Below, in pieces: positions 1 to 6,806 of a stretch of DNA of 24,017 nucleotides. The stretch is taken from assembly GCA_964370065.1 (NCBI GenBank), contig CAYJGK010000025.1:1-24017 (forward strand), written 5' to 3'. The position numbers were made by a program, and so were the translations under genes. This DNA is from CAMQRS01 sp964370065. Lineage in GTDB: Bacteria > Bacillota_I > Bacilli_A > Erysipelotrichales > Erysipelotrichaceae. Below the pieces are notes generated by a model that ran no database searches, was not told the origin of the DNA, and saw only the letters and a program-made list of their open reading frames with translations. Each line of letters opens with the position of its first letter. Position 1 is the first letter of the stretch.

Positions 1-137
1 ACACATATTGAAACAGTAACATTGTTATCCCGTAAAAAAAGGTAAAAAGATTTAGTTTGTAATGGTTTATAGTTTTTGAGAAAAAATATAATCCATATTT
101 TCCCATTTTTCAAATAAATAGAGAGGAAACCAAAAAT

Positions 138-189
138 AAAATGAGTATTGACTTGGCAAAGGTACTTCTGCAGTCAATACTCATTTTTT
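138..189. terminator. Strong bidirectional hairpin terminator
   Basis: A perfect 15-bp inverted repeat (138-152 with 173-187) encloses a 20-nt loop that can pair further (GCA with TGC). A run of T follows the right arm, and the left arm begins with AAAA, so the complementary strand also ends in a T-run. This is the classic form of a factor-independent terminator working in both directions. The gene it ends lies to the left of the window or was lost. Confidence 0.8.
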
Positions 190-459
190 GCTTTACAACA
201 AGAGGTATATATGTAATGAAAATAATATTTTAATAGTATTATTCTTGATAAAAAAATAAAATTCATTATCACAAAAACAGTAGTTAATATCTAATTAACT
301 TAATGAGTAGACTGTGACTTGATAAATAGAAAAATACTGTTACTTCTTTCTATTATAAAAGCCATTTCCAAATTTTTGATTTAATACTTCATATTTAATT
401 ATTTACATTTTCTATTTTTGTCTTTCGGTTAAAATTTTTGTGGGAGGAAAAAGAATACC
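190..459. other. AT-rich gap with no recognisable gene
   Basis: This stretch is very AT-rich with frequent stops in all frames. I see no convincing reading frame, RNA gene or repeat in it. A purine-rich GGGAGG at about 442-447 is not followed by a convincing gene. Confidence 0.5.
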
Positions 460-488
460 TTGTTTATATTTAGCGTAACAATTATAAT
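460..488 (+). promoter_or_regulatory. Candidate sigma-A promoter
   Basis: TTGTTT (460-465), a 17-bp spacer and a perfect TATAAT (483-488) form a plausible housekeeping promoter. It would transcribe the interrupted frame at 474-692 and the small membrane protein gene at 717. In DNA this AT-rich, chance matches are possible. Confidence 0.4.
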
Positions 489-692
489 GAAAGTATACTT
501 AAAGACGAAATATTATTTATCAATAGTAAATGCTGTGTTAAAGAACACAGAGAATATGTGAAGAGATTTAAATAAAAAAATAAAGCTTCCAAACTGCTTG
601 AAGAAGTCTATATTAATGCGAATGGTATACCAGAAGTGAATGTTGATGATTCAGTAAAGATAATTTTTAGCTGTGTGAATATAGAAAAATGA
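474..692 (+). pseudogene. Interrupted reading frame, product unrecognised
   Basis: One frame reads from about 474 to the stop at 690-692 with a single internal stop (TAA, 573-575). Both halves look like real protein rather than random AT-rich translation. The first contains SKCCVKEHREYVKRFK and the second LLEEVYINANGIPEVNVDD. There is no good start codon in this frame. I do not recognise the family. It ends 24 nt before the next gene, whose Shine-Dalgarno site lies between them, so the two may once have been an operon. A short functional downstream part cannot be excluded. Confidence 0.35.
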
Positions 693-716
693 AAAAGTGG
701 AAAGGAGGATGCTTCA

Positions 717-923
717 ATGAGTAAAAGAAAAAAAGAAACCTATAAAAGTTGGATAGGGTCAGCGTTTGTAATCCTTGGTATAGCGGGTATTGCTAATAGC
801 CATTTATTAGAAAAAAATTTTAATTTGAATGTAAACGTTTTTGGGGTACTAAGTTGCTTATTAATATTAATAGGGTATGTTATTAACAAAAGAGATCGCC
901 AAAATTGTGCAAAAGAAAAATAA
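717..923 (+). CDS. Small two-helix membrane protein, unknown function
   Basis: This 68-residue protein starts at an ATG placed 8 nt after a perfect AGGAGG (703-708). It has a basic N-terminus (KRKKETYKS), then a hydrophobic helix at about residues 12-30, a short polar loop, a second hydrophobic helix at about 42-57 and a basic tail (NKRDRQNCAKEK). The pattern predicts two membrane spans with both ends in the cytoplasm. I do not recognise a family. The good ribosome binding site and membrane topology argue that it is a real gene even though its surroundings are decayed. Confidence 0.6.
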   Translation: MSKRKKETYKSWIGSAFVILGIAGIANSHLLEKNFNLNVNVFGVLSCLLILIGYVINKRDRQNCAKEK

Positions 924-947
924 AAAAACAGCGTATTGATTGAAACG

Positions 948-1255
948 CTCCCCTAAAATTGGACACCTAATTAAAAGAATAAAGGGAGGTCCTTTTTTTT
1001 ATCAAAAAACAATTTAATAAAGTATATAAGATTTCAGCGGTTACATTAGTAAAAAATAAGCAAATAAAAGTATAGGAAACTTTTAATTAACTTTATTTAT
1101 CTGAAAGGACCACCTATAGATGAATGCAAGACAACTTCATTATACGAGGAAATATATTTATATCTATGAATAAAAATCGTGGGTTTTTCAACAATACAGA
1201 GTCACTAGATATATTGAATTATATGGCATCAATCAAGTATTTGGGATATAATTAA
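948..1255 (+). mobile_element. Relic of an IS3-family insertion sequence
   Basis: The left end, CTCCCCTAAAATTGGACAC (948-966), resembles the terminal inverted repeats of IS3-family (IS150-like) elements, which commonly contain a CCCC-AAA-TTGGACA pattern. A Shine-Dalgarno-like GGGAGG (984-989) and a decayed OrfA frame follow. No OrfB catalytic (DDE) domain and no right inverted repeat are visible, so most of the element is gone. An 8-bp direct repeat TGAAACGC flanks the relic (941-948 and 1261-1268). It is longer than the usual 3-5 bp IS3 target duplication, so I do not claim it as one. Confidence 0.5.
1001..1255 (+). pseudogene. Decayed IS3-type transposase OrfA (helix-turn-helix part)
   Basis: In a single frame from 1001 the translation begins KKQFNKVYKISAVTLVKN, which matches the opening of IS3 OrfA proteins (K-x-YK-x-x-AV-x-LV). 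After stops at 1073-1075 and 1088-1090 the frame reads LSERTTYR, the recognition helix that normally continues with Trp. Here the Trp codon position is TGA (1121-1123). The frame continues to a stop at 1253-1255. The start codon is also lost, since ATC stands where ATG would be expected. Three nonsense changes in one otherwise coherent frame mean the gene is dead. The 3' part (1124-1252) is too degraded to align with confidence. Confidence 0.6.
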
Positions 1256-1315
1256 ATAGATGAAACGCAGTAAGTTACACATAAAATCTATACAATGAAG
1301 AGGAGGATGAAGACA

Positions 1316-1747
1316 ATGAATAAAGAAAAACTACAAAAGGATATTAAAATGTTAAATGAGCGTTTTGGTAAAGATACACTTCTTTCTCTGGCCACAATTG
1401 ATGGGAATAGACCTACTGTACGTATTGTAGATGCTTATTTTGAAGATGGCAGTTTTTACACCATTGTAGATGCTAAATCTGAAAAGATGAAGCAGATTGA
1501 GAAACATCCAATAGTCGGTTTGTGCTCTAATGATTATTTTTCTGCACACGGAATAGTAACCAATTTAGGGCATATTTATAGTGATAAAAATCTTGCACTT
1601 GCTGCAAAATTAAAATGTGTGTTTGCAAAATGGTGGGATAATGGGCATAGTGATTATAATGATATAAACACAGTGATTCTGCAAATAAAACTTACGGATG
1701 CTGTATTTTATGATTTTGAAACAACCTATATTATAGATTTTAACTAA
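1316..1747 (+). CDS. Pyridoxamine 5'-phosphate oxidase-like FMN-binding split-barrel protein
   Basis: The protein has 143 residues from the ATG at 1316, which lies 9 nt after AGGAGG (1301-1306). Upstream in-frame ATGs at 1295 and 1307 precede or overlap that ribosome binding site and are less likely. The sequence has the pattern of the general-stress-protein-26/PPOX split barrel: an early LLSLATIDGNRPTVRIVD strand pair, then GSFYTIVDAKSEKMKQIEKHP and a VGLCSND strand. Members bind FMN, F420 or haem and usually act as small cytosolic oxidoreductases, so the substrate cannot be deduced. It stands alone between the IS relic and ldh, with no clear terminator after it. Confidence 0.8.
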   Translation: MNKEKLQKDIKMLNERFGKDTLLSLATIDGNRPTVRIVDAYFEDGSFYTIVDAKSEKMKQIEKHPIVGLCSNDYFSAHGIVTNLGHIYSDKNLALAAKLKCVFAKWWDNGHSDYNDINTVILQIKLTDAVFYDFETTYIIDFN

Positions 1748-1800
1748 TTGTAATCAAATATTTATTTTGAGTAAAGAAAAGGGAAACGATTATCAGTCAG

Positions 1801-1815
1801 TGATTCTCATAATCA
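1801..1815. promoter_or_regulatory. Fur-box-like palindrome (weak)
   Basis: TGATTCTCATAATCA agrees with the 7-1-7 Fur-type consensus TGATAAT-N-ATTATCA at 11 of 14 defined positions. A second GATTAT/ATAATC pairing surrounds it (1788-1814). It lies about 50 nt after the oxidoreductase gene and 125 nt before the ldh promoter, with no obvious promoter overlapping it. Its role is therefore doubtful. Confidence 0.2.
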
Positions 1816-1823
1816 ATATCAAG

Positions 1824-1910
1824 GCATCTAATAGTTACTATCTTTTCAAGTGTTTTAGATAGGTTAAGGACATCTATTAATGAATAGTAACTAGTTTAAA
1901 AGTTAGATGC
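1824..1910. repeat. Nested inverted repeat between the oxidoreductase gene and ldh
   Basis: Outer arms GCATCTAA (1824-1831) and TTAGATGC (1903-1910) are perfect complements. Directly inside them TAGTTACTA (1832-1840) pairs perfectly with TAGTAACTA (1885-1893), leaving a 9-nt bulge on the right side. A small inner stem, TAGAT (1856-1860) with ATCTA (1872-1876), sits in the loop. No T-run follows, so it is not a standard terminator, and it lies upstream of the ldh promoter, so it is not the ldh leader. It could be a protein-binding site, a small structured RNA or a remnant of a miniature element. Confidence 0.5.
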
Positions 1911-1939
1911 TAAGTGATTTTATGAAATGTTTAATATTG

Positions 1940-1968
1940 TTGTCATTCCTTCATAAAAGGAGTATGCT
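1940..1968 (+). promoter_or_regulatory. Promoter of ldh
   Basis: TTGTCA (1940-1945), an exact 17-bp spacer and TATGCT (1963-1968) match the housekeeping promoter well. It gives a start near 1975 and a leader of about 25 nt before the ldh ATG. No Rex or catabolite-repression operator is evident. Confidence 0.6.
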
Positions 1969-2000
1969 TACTATATACATAATCATAGAAAGGAACAGAT

Positions 2001-2936
2001 ATGAAAAAAATAGATGCGAAAAAAGTAGTACTAATTGGTACAGGATTTGTGGGAATGTCTATGGCCTATTCATTAGTCAATACAGGGGGTGTGGATGAAC
2101 TTGTCTTAATTGATATCAATAAAGATAAATCAGTAGGAGAAGCAATGGATTTAAACCATGGCATGCCTTATGCAAAGCATCAAATGGATGTAAAAGCAGG
2201 AGACTATCGGGATTGTAAAGATAGTGATATCGTTGTGATTACAGCAGGGTTTCCTCAAAAAGAAGGGGAATCACGCTTAGACCTTGCTGCTCGAAACATT
2301 GCAATGATGAAAGATATTACAACTCAAATTATGGCTAGTGGATTTAGTGGTATTATTATTGTAGCAGGTAATCCAGTTGACATTCTAACATATGAAGTTT
2401 GGAAAGCTTCTGGTCTTCCAAATGGAAAAGTCATTGGGACAGGAACGATGTTAGATACAGCTCGATTACGTTATTTAATTGGTCAACACTTAGATATTTC
2501 ATCCAAAAACATTCATGCTTATATTCTTGGTGAACATGGGGATTCTTCGTTTGTACCTTGGGAACATACCTATGTAGGAGTAAAAAAATTAACACAATAT
2601 ATGGAAGGTAGAGAATGTACCATGTGTGAATTAGAAGCTATTCATAATGATGTAAAACAAGCGGCTTATGAAATTATAGCGAGAAAAAAAGCAACCTATT
2701 ATGCGATTGGGATGACACTTAATCGATTAGTAGAAGCTATCTTAAATGATGAACATGCAATTTTTACTCTATCTTGTTATTTAGATGGACAATATAAACA
2801 AGGGGATGTATACATTGGAGTACCAGCCATTGTGAATGCACAAGGTGTGAAAGAAATCATTGAACTTTCTTTAACCCCAGAAGAACAAAGTAAAATGGAT
2901 AAAAGTGTGGCGTTATTAAAAGAAGCAAGAAGTTAA
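2001..2936 (+). CDS. ldh: L-lactate dehydrogenase
   Basis: This 311-residue cytosolic enzyme reduces pyruvate to L-lactate with NADH, regenerating NAD+ in fermentation. The Rossmann motif GTGFVG is at residues 13-18 with the NAD-selecting Asp38. The substrate loop contains GFPQKEGESR, with Gln at the position that separates lactate from malate dehydrogenases and the catalytic-loop Arg92. GNPVD (123-127), Arg155 of the TARLR motif and the catalytic His179 in GEHGDS are all present. His172 in the IHAYILGEHG stretch corresponds to the fructose-1,6-bisphosphate site of allosteric bacterial enzymes, so FBP activation is likely. The length is normal for the family. Translation starts 5 nt after AAAGGAA. 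It is a single-gene unit with its own promoter and terminator. Confidence 0.96.
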   Translation: MKKIDAKKVVLIGTGFVGMSMAYSLVNTGGVDELVLIDINKDKSVGEAMDLNHGMPYAKHQMDVKAGDYRDCKDSDIVVITAGFPQKEGESRLDLAARNIAMMKDITTQIMASGFSGIIIVAGNPVDILTYEVWKASGLPNGKVIGTGTMLDTARLRYLIGQHLDISSKNIHAYILGEHGDSSFVPWEHTYVGVKKLTQYMEGRECTMCELEAIHNDVKQAAYEIIARKKATYYAIGMTLNRLVEAILNDEHAIFTLSCYLDGQYKQGDVYIGVPAIVNAQGVKEIIELSLTPEEQSKMDKSVALLKEARS

Positions 2937-2971
2937 TAAAAGGGATGTTATCCCTTTTATTTTGTTTTTTT
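2937..2971 (+). terminator. Terminator of ldh
   Basis: A 9-bp perfect stem (2937-2945 with 2951-2959), a loop of 5 nt (TGTTA) and a T-rich tail to 2971 follow immediately after the ldh stop codon. Confidence 0.85.
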
Positions 2972-2986
2972 GTGCATAATTTTCAA

Positions 2987-3015
2987 TAGACACATAATGT
3001 TGTAAAAGGTATAAT
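2987..3015 (+). promoter_or_regulatory. Promoter of the yitT-DUF885-proC unit
   Basis: TAGACA (2987-2992), a 17-bp spacer and a perfect TATAAT (3010-3015) predict a start at about 3022. This lies past the ATG at 3018 and so points to the ATG at 3045 as the real start of the next gene. Confidence 0.7.
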
Positions 3016-3044
3016 GAATGAGAAAAGAAAGAGGGATTAGTTTA

Positions 3045-3899
3045 ATGAATAAAAATTTTAAATTGTTTATAAATATATTGATTGGTACACTGTTGTTTTG
3101 TTTTGGTTTGAACTTCTTTATTACTCCATTTGGGATATATGCAGGGGGAGTTATGGGATTCTCTCAAATAATACGTACCTTATTGATTACTATAGGAATT
3201 GAATTCCACTTTGAAATTAGTGGTGCCATTAACTTATTTTTAAATATCCCTCTTATGTTTTTAGCGTATAAAAGTATATCAAAAAGATTCTTTTGTTTTA
3301 CTGCATTAAGCATTATTTTACAATCCCTTTTATTTGCAATCATTCCCATTCCAAGTATCCCCATTGTAAGTGATACCTTAACTTCTTTAATAGTAGGGGC
3401 TTGTATTACAGGGTTAGGAATAGGAATGGTATTAAGAGCCAGTGCAAGTAGCGGAGGAATTGATATATTAGGTGTTTATTTTATTCATAAGTTTCATAAC
3501 TTTAGTGTAGGTAAATTCACTAATATAGTAAATGGAGTATTATTCAGTATTTGTATGATTATATTTGATGTAGAAGTAGCCATATTCTCTATTATTTATA
3601 CTGTTATTTTCTCTTTTGTAGTCGATAAAATACACTATCAAAATATTAGTATGACAGCGATGATTTTTACAAAAAAACCTGAAATGAGACATTCTATCTT
3701 ACATGATTTAAGACGAGGTGTAACGTATTGGGAAGGACATGGTGCGTATACAGGGGAAGGTACTTACATACTTGTGACAGCCGTTTCTAAGTATGAAGTG
3801 AATACATTACGTAATATGGTTAATGAATTCGATGAACAGGCATTTATTATTTTTTCAGAAGGATTGAGTATTAGCGGAAATTTCGAAAAACACTTATAG
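3045..3899 (+). CDS. YitT family membrane protein with C-terminal DUF2179 domain
   Basis: The protein has 284 residues from the ATG at 3045, which follows AGAGGGA. The in-frame ATG at 3018 lies upstream of the predicted transcription start. The first two thirds consist of about five or six hydrophobic segments. The family-typical FGIYAGGVMGFSQ stretch comes near residue 30 and RASASSGGIDILG near 125-140. The last 70-80 residues (from about RRGVTYWEGHGAYTGEG) form the soluble DUF2179 domain, which is thought to be cytoplasmic and regulatory. The transported molecule is not established for the family, so substrate and direction are unknown. It is the first gene of a unit with the DUF885 lipoprotein and proC. 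Confidence 0.88.
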   Translation: MNKNFKLFINILIGTLLFCFGLNFFITPFGIYAGGVMGFSQIIRTLLITIGIEFHFEISGAINLFLNIPLMFLAYKSISKRFFCFTALSIILQSLLFAIIPIPSIPIVSDTLTSLIVGACITGLGIGMVLRASASSGGIDILGVYFIHKFHNFSVGKFTNIVNGVLFSICMIIFDVEVAIFSIIYTVIFSFVVDKIHYQNISMTAMIFTKKPEMRHSILHDLRRGVTYWEGHGAYTGEGTYILVTAVSKYEVNTLRNMVNEFDEQAFIIFSEGLSISGNFEKHL

Positions 3900-3910
3900 G
3901 AGGAGCAGAC

Positions 3911-5653
3911 ATGAAAAAAATATTACAAATAGGGTTGAGTTGTAGTGTAGTCTTGTCAAGTTTAATGCTAGTTGGTTGCGAACAAAAGGCAAGTAAAGGT
4001 AGTGAAGAATTTAGTCTATTTGCAGATGAATTAGTACCAGAGTTAGTGGGAAATGAAAGCATGGACATTAACTTTTTATTTAATGATCCAGCCGCTTCGG
4101 GAATTGATGTAGAAGAGTACAAATTAGACTATACCACACAAGAAGAGTATGAAGATTCAATAGAAGAATCAAAAGCCATCTTGGAAGAATTAAAAACATT
4201 TGATTACGATGCATTAAATGAAGATCAACAGTTAACGCACGATGTATTAGAAGAGACATTAGCGTTAAGCGTAGAGCGTGAAGATATGTACTTTTTATCA
4301 ACGAATTATCTAGATGTAAATAATGGAGTTCCACAAAATTTATCTCTACATTTATATTTTTATAATATTCATACACAATTAGATTTGGATTCTTTTATTG
4401 CTATTTTACAAAGTACACCAAGTGTATTTAAAGAGTACGTAGCATTCGAACAGGTCAGACAAGAAGAAGGTTTTGGTTTATCAAAAACATATATGAATGA
4501 TGTAATGGAACAAATACAAACGTTTATTGATGGGAATCATGATTATGTTATAGAAGGAGCGAATGCTCAAATTGATGCTTTAACATTCTTAGATGATGCA
4601 CAGAAACAGGAAGCTAAACAAGCCGTTTTAATGGCTTATCAGGACAACTTTATTCCTGCTTATCATACTTTGTTAGAAGATTTAAAAAACATAGAAATCA
4701 AAACAGAAGATGAGAATGCATCGTTAGCAGATTACGAAGGTGGAAAAGATTACTATGCTTTAAAAATTAAAGAATATACAGGGTTTGAAGATGTGGAAGA
4801 GTATCGAACCTATTTAGAAGAAGTAAAAAATGAAGCGATTGATGAATTAATAGCATTGATAATGGAGAATCCAGATATCGACTTGGAGCAAGATTTAACA
4901 GCTGTTCCATACACGACGATTCAAGATATTAATGAATTAATTAGTTTCTTTCAAACAACAGTAGAAGAAAATGATGAATACCCATTACTTGATTCATTAG
5001 AATTTAATATGGTTGAATTACCAGAGTCATTACGTGAAATTATTCAAGCAAGTGCGATGTATTTTTTAAGTCCTATTGATCAAGTCGATGCACAAGAACG
5101 TTTAGTATTAAATGGAACGTTCTCACCTAGTGATTATGGTACAGTTGCGCATGAAGGATATCCAGGGCATATGTATCAACATAATTATGCTAAACAAGCT
5201 GGGCACCATCCAATTCGTTTATTATTAGCCAATTTGGGATATTCTGAAACATGGGCTACTTATGTAGCACACGATATGAATCGTTATAGTGATGAACCGG
5301 TAATGGCTAAATTAGTAGAAATAAATGATTTATTAACATATGCTTATATTTTAGAACTAGATTTAAATATCCATTATGATAACGCTACAAAAGAAGAAGT
5401 GTTAACTACATTTGAAAATGAATTTGGTTTAACTGGTGATGATGCTGAAGAACAATATCATCAACTATTAGAAAATCCAGGCGTATTTATTCCGTATTAT
5501 GGATACTACTACCGTTTCTTAGATTTACAAGAAGATGTGATAGAAATGTTAGGTGATGAGTATGATGCGAAAGAATTCCATACTTTAATTTTAGATTTAG
5601 GAGGATTATCATATCCATTATTAGAAGAGAGAGTACAAGAAGCATTACAATAG
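3911..5653 (+). CDS. DUF885 lipoprotein, putative metallopeptidase-like
   Basis: This 580-residue protein begins with a lipoprotein signal peptide: basic MKK, a hydrophobic stretch, and lipobox LVGC with the lipidated Cys at residue 23. It is therefore predicted to sit on the outer face of the membrane. The DUF885 hallmark HEGYPGH is at residues 414-420, inside VAHEGYPGHMYQHNY. Family members carry this His/Glu-rich motif in a helical fold resembling zinc peptidases, but the substrate is unknown. The helical, acidic body (many EE and DE pairs) fits the family. Its AGGAGG lies on the stop codon of the preceding yitT-like gene (gap 11 nt), which indicates co-transcription. A role in peptide turnover outside the membrane is an inference. 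Confidence 0.85.
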   Translation: MKKILQIGLSCSVVLSSLMLVGCEQKASKGSEEFSLFADELVPELVGNESMDINFLFNDPAASGIDVEEYKLDYTTQEEYEDSIEESKAILEELKTFDYDALNEDQQLTHDVLEETLALSVEREDMYFLSTNYLDVNNGVPQNLSLHLYFYNIHTQLDLDSFIAILQSTPSVFKEYVAFEQVRQEEGFGLSKTYMNDVMEQIQTFIDGNHDYVIEGANAQIDALTFLDDAQKQEAKQAVLMAYQDNFIPAYHTLLEDLKNIEIKTEDENASLADYEGGKDYYALKIKEYTGFEDVEEYRTYLEEVKNEAIDELIALIMENPDIDLEQDLTAVPYTTIQDINELISFFQTTVEENDEYPLLDSLEFNMVELPESLREIIQASAMYFLSPIDQVDAQERLVLNGTFSPSDYGTVAHEGYPGHMYQHNYAKQAGHHPIRLLLANLGYSETWATYVAHDMNRYSDEPVMAKLVEINDLLTYAYILELDLNIHYDNATKEEVLTTFENEFGLTGDDAEEQYHQLLENPGVFIPYYGYYYRFLDLQEDVIEMLGDEYDAKEFHTLILDLGGLSYPLLEERVQEALQ

Positions 5654-5664
5654 GAGGAATGTTT

Positions 5665-6456
5665 ATGAACATTGGATTCATTGGTTGTGGAAACATGGCC
5701 CAAGCTATGATTGAAGGATTAGTGGGGGCACAAGTTGTGCGTGCTAATCAAGTTATCGCTTATGACATAGAATATAGTAAAGTGACACACTTACAACAAA
5801 AATGTGGAATTTTAATTGCGAAACATGAACAAGAGGTGACACAAAGTTGTGATGTATTAGTGTTAGCAATTAAGCCCCAATATTACGATCAAGTCTTAAC
5901 CAGTGTATATCCACATATACGCAACCAAATTGTGGTGAGTATTGCCCCTAACTACACCTTACAGCAATTACAAAATTTATGTCCAGATAAAACTAAAATC
6001 ATTCGTTGTATGCCTAATACACCATCTCAAGTATTAGCGGGTATGTGTGGAATGTGTAAAAATGATATTGTGGAAAGGGAAGAGCTGCAACAAGTTCAAC
6101 AACTATTTTCTAGTTTTTCAGTTTGTGAAATCGTGGAAGAATCACAAATGGAAGCCGTTATTGCAGTGAGTGGAAGTGCCCCTGCCTATGTGTTCATGAT
6201 GATTGAAGCCATGGCAGATGGCGCTGTTAAACAAGGGTTATCTAGAGAACAAGCATACACTTTTGCCACACAAGCCATCTTAGGAAGTGCACAAATGGCA
6301 ATGTATACTAAATTACACCCGGCTCAATTAAAAGATATGGTTTGCTCACCAGGTGGAACGACAATTGAGGCTGTGCAAGTGTTAGAAGAAACAGGCTTTA
6401 GAGCGAGTTTAATGCAGGCTATGCAGGCTTGTGCAAACAAAGCTAAAAACATGTAA
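5665..6456 (+). CDS. proC: Pyrroline-5-carboxylate reductase
   Basis: ProC reduces 1-pyrroline-5-carboxylate to proline with NAD(P)H, the last step of proline synthesis. From the ATG at 5665 it has 263 residues. An ATG at 5659 is only 1 nt from the AGGAGG (5652-5657), so 5665, with 7 nt spacing, is preferred. The nucleotide-binding motif GFIGCGNMA occupies residues 4-12. MPNTPSQVLAGMCGM, SGSAPAYVFMMIEAMADGA and the C-terminal signature PGGTTIEAVQVLEETGFR are intact. The Shine-Dalgarno site overlaps the stop codon of the DUF885 gene. No proA or proB is nearby, so the substrate must come from elsewhere, for example ornithine or a distant proBA. Confidence 0.95.
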   Translation: MNIGFIGCGNMAQAMIEGLVGAQVVRANQVIAYDIEYSKVTHLQQKCGILIAKHEQEVTQSCDVLVLAIKPQYYDQVLTSVYPHIRNQIVVSIAPNYTLQQLQNLCPDKTKIIRCMPNTPSQVLAGMCGMCKNDIVEREELQQVQQLFSSFSVCEIVEESQMEAVIAVSGSAPAYVFMMIEAMADGAVKQGLSREQAYTFATQAILGSAQMAMYTKLHPAQLKDMVCSPGGTTIEAVQVLEETGFRASLMQAMQACANKAKNM

Positions 6457-6476
6457 TGTAAATTTTTCATAAACGC

Positions 6477-6491
6477 TTGAAATGTTTTCAA
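6477..6491. promoter_or_regulatory. Short palindrome upstream of the his promoter
   Basis: TTGAAA-TGT-TTTCAA is a perfect 6-3-6 palindrome ending 6 bp before the -35 box of the his promoter. It could be a regulator site or chance in AT-rich DNA. No T-run follows, so it is not a terminator for proC. Confidence 0.25.
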
Positions 6492-6497
6492 AATATA

Positions 6498-6526
6498 TTG
6501 ACATTCTTTTTCAATAAGCGTAAAAT
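6498..6526 (+). promoter_or_regulatory. Promoter of the histidine operon
   Basis: A perfect TTGACA (6498-6503), a 17-bp spacer and TAAAAT (6521-6526) predict a start near 6533, about 270 nt before hisZ. That distance is the usual size of a T-box leader. Confidence 0.85.
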
Positions 6527-6532
6527 ACCTTT

Positions 6533-6787
6533 ATATAAGAAATGCAGAGAAAAGAAATAGTAGCTATTTTATTTAATGATAGAGAGCTTCTGGTTGGTGG
6601 AAAGAAGCATTAAAAAATAGTGAACACATCTTGGAGCAGTAAGGGTGAATACAGTAATCCTTAACGGTAGCGACCGTTATATGGCTAGAGTATAGTAGTA
6701 CTCGATAAGTTAGTATATGTGAGTATACTAAGAATTAAGGTGGAACCACGTAAGTAAAACTTTCGTCCTTTGGATGAAAGTTTTTTT
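6533..6787 (+). promoter_or_regulatory. T-box leader, histidine specifier
   Basis: This leader senses uncharged tRNA and lets transcription continue when the amino acid is scarce. Stem I is recognisable. The loop-E pair is AGTA (6559-6562) with GAA before the specifier. A CTATTTT/AAAAATAG helix follows, and the apical stem GCTTC/GAAGC closes the GGTTGGTGG-containing loop. The specifier codon is CAC (6625-6627, in GAACACA), reading histidine, which fits the downstream operon. Several hairpins lie between Stem I and the antiterminator, for example AACGGT/ACCGTT around 6665-6680. The T-box sequence AAGGTGGAACCACG is at 6737-6750, and the competing terminator is at 6758-6787. The base after TGG in the bulge is A, although C73-type tRNA-His would predict G (see findings). 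Confidence 0.93.
6758..6787 (+). terminator. Regulated terminator of the T-box leader
   Basis: An 11-bp stem with one G-U pair (6758-6768 with 6772-6782), a TTT loop and a run of seven T ends the leader. It should form when tRNA-His is charged and be displaced by the antiterminator otherwise. Confidence 0.9.
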
Positions 6788-6806
6788 GTATAAGGGAGGA
6801 ACATAC

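Noticed and set aside
1907..2098. Open frame overlapping the start of ldh in another phase
   Set aside because: It covers the ldh promoter and ribosome site and has no own ribosome site. The ldh frame is clearly coding.
2001..2936. Malate dehydrogenase instead of lactate dehydrogenase
   Set aside because: The substrate-loop position has Gln (GFPQKEG) rather than the Arg typical of malate dehydrogenases.
6774..6806. Upstream start for hisZ
   Set aside because: This ATG lies within the T-box terminator hairpin and has no ribosome site. The ATG at 6807 follows AGGGAGG and matches HisZ starts.
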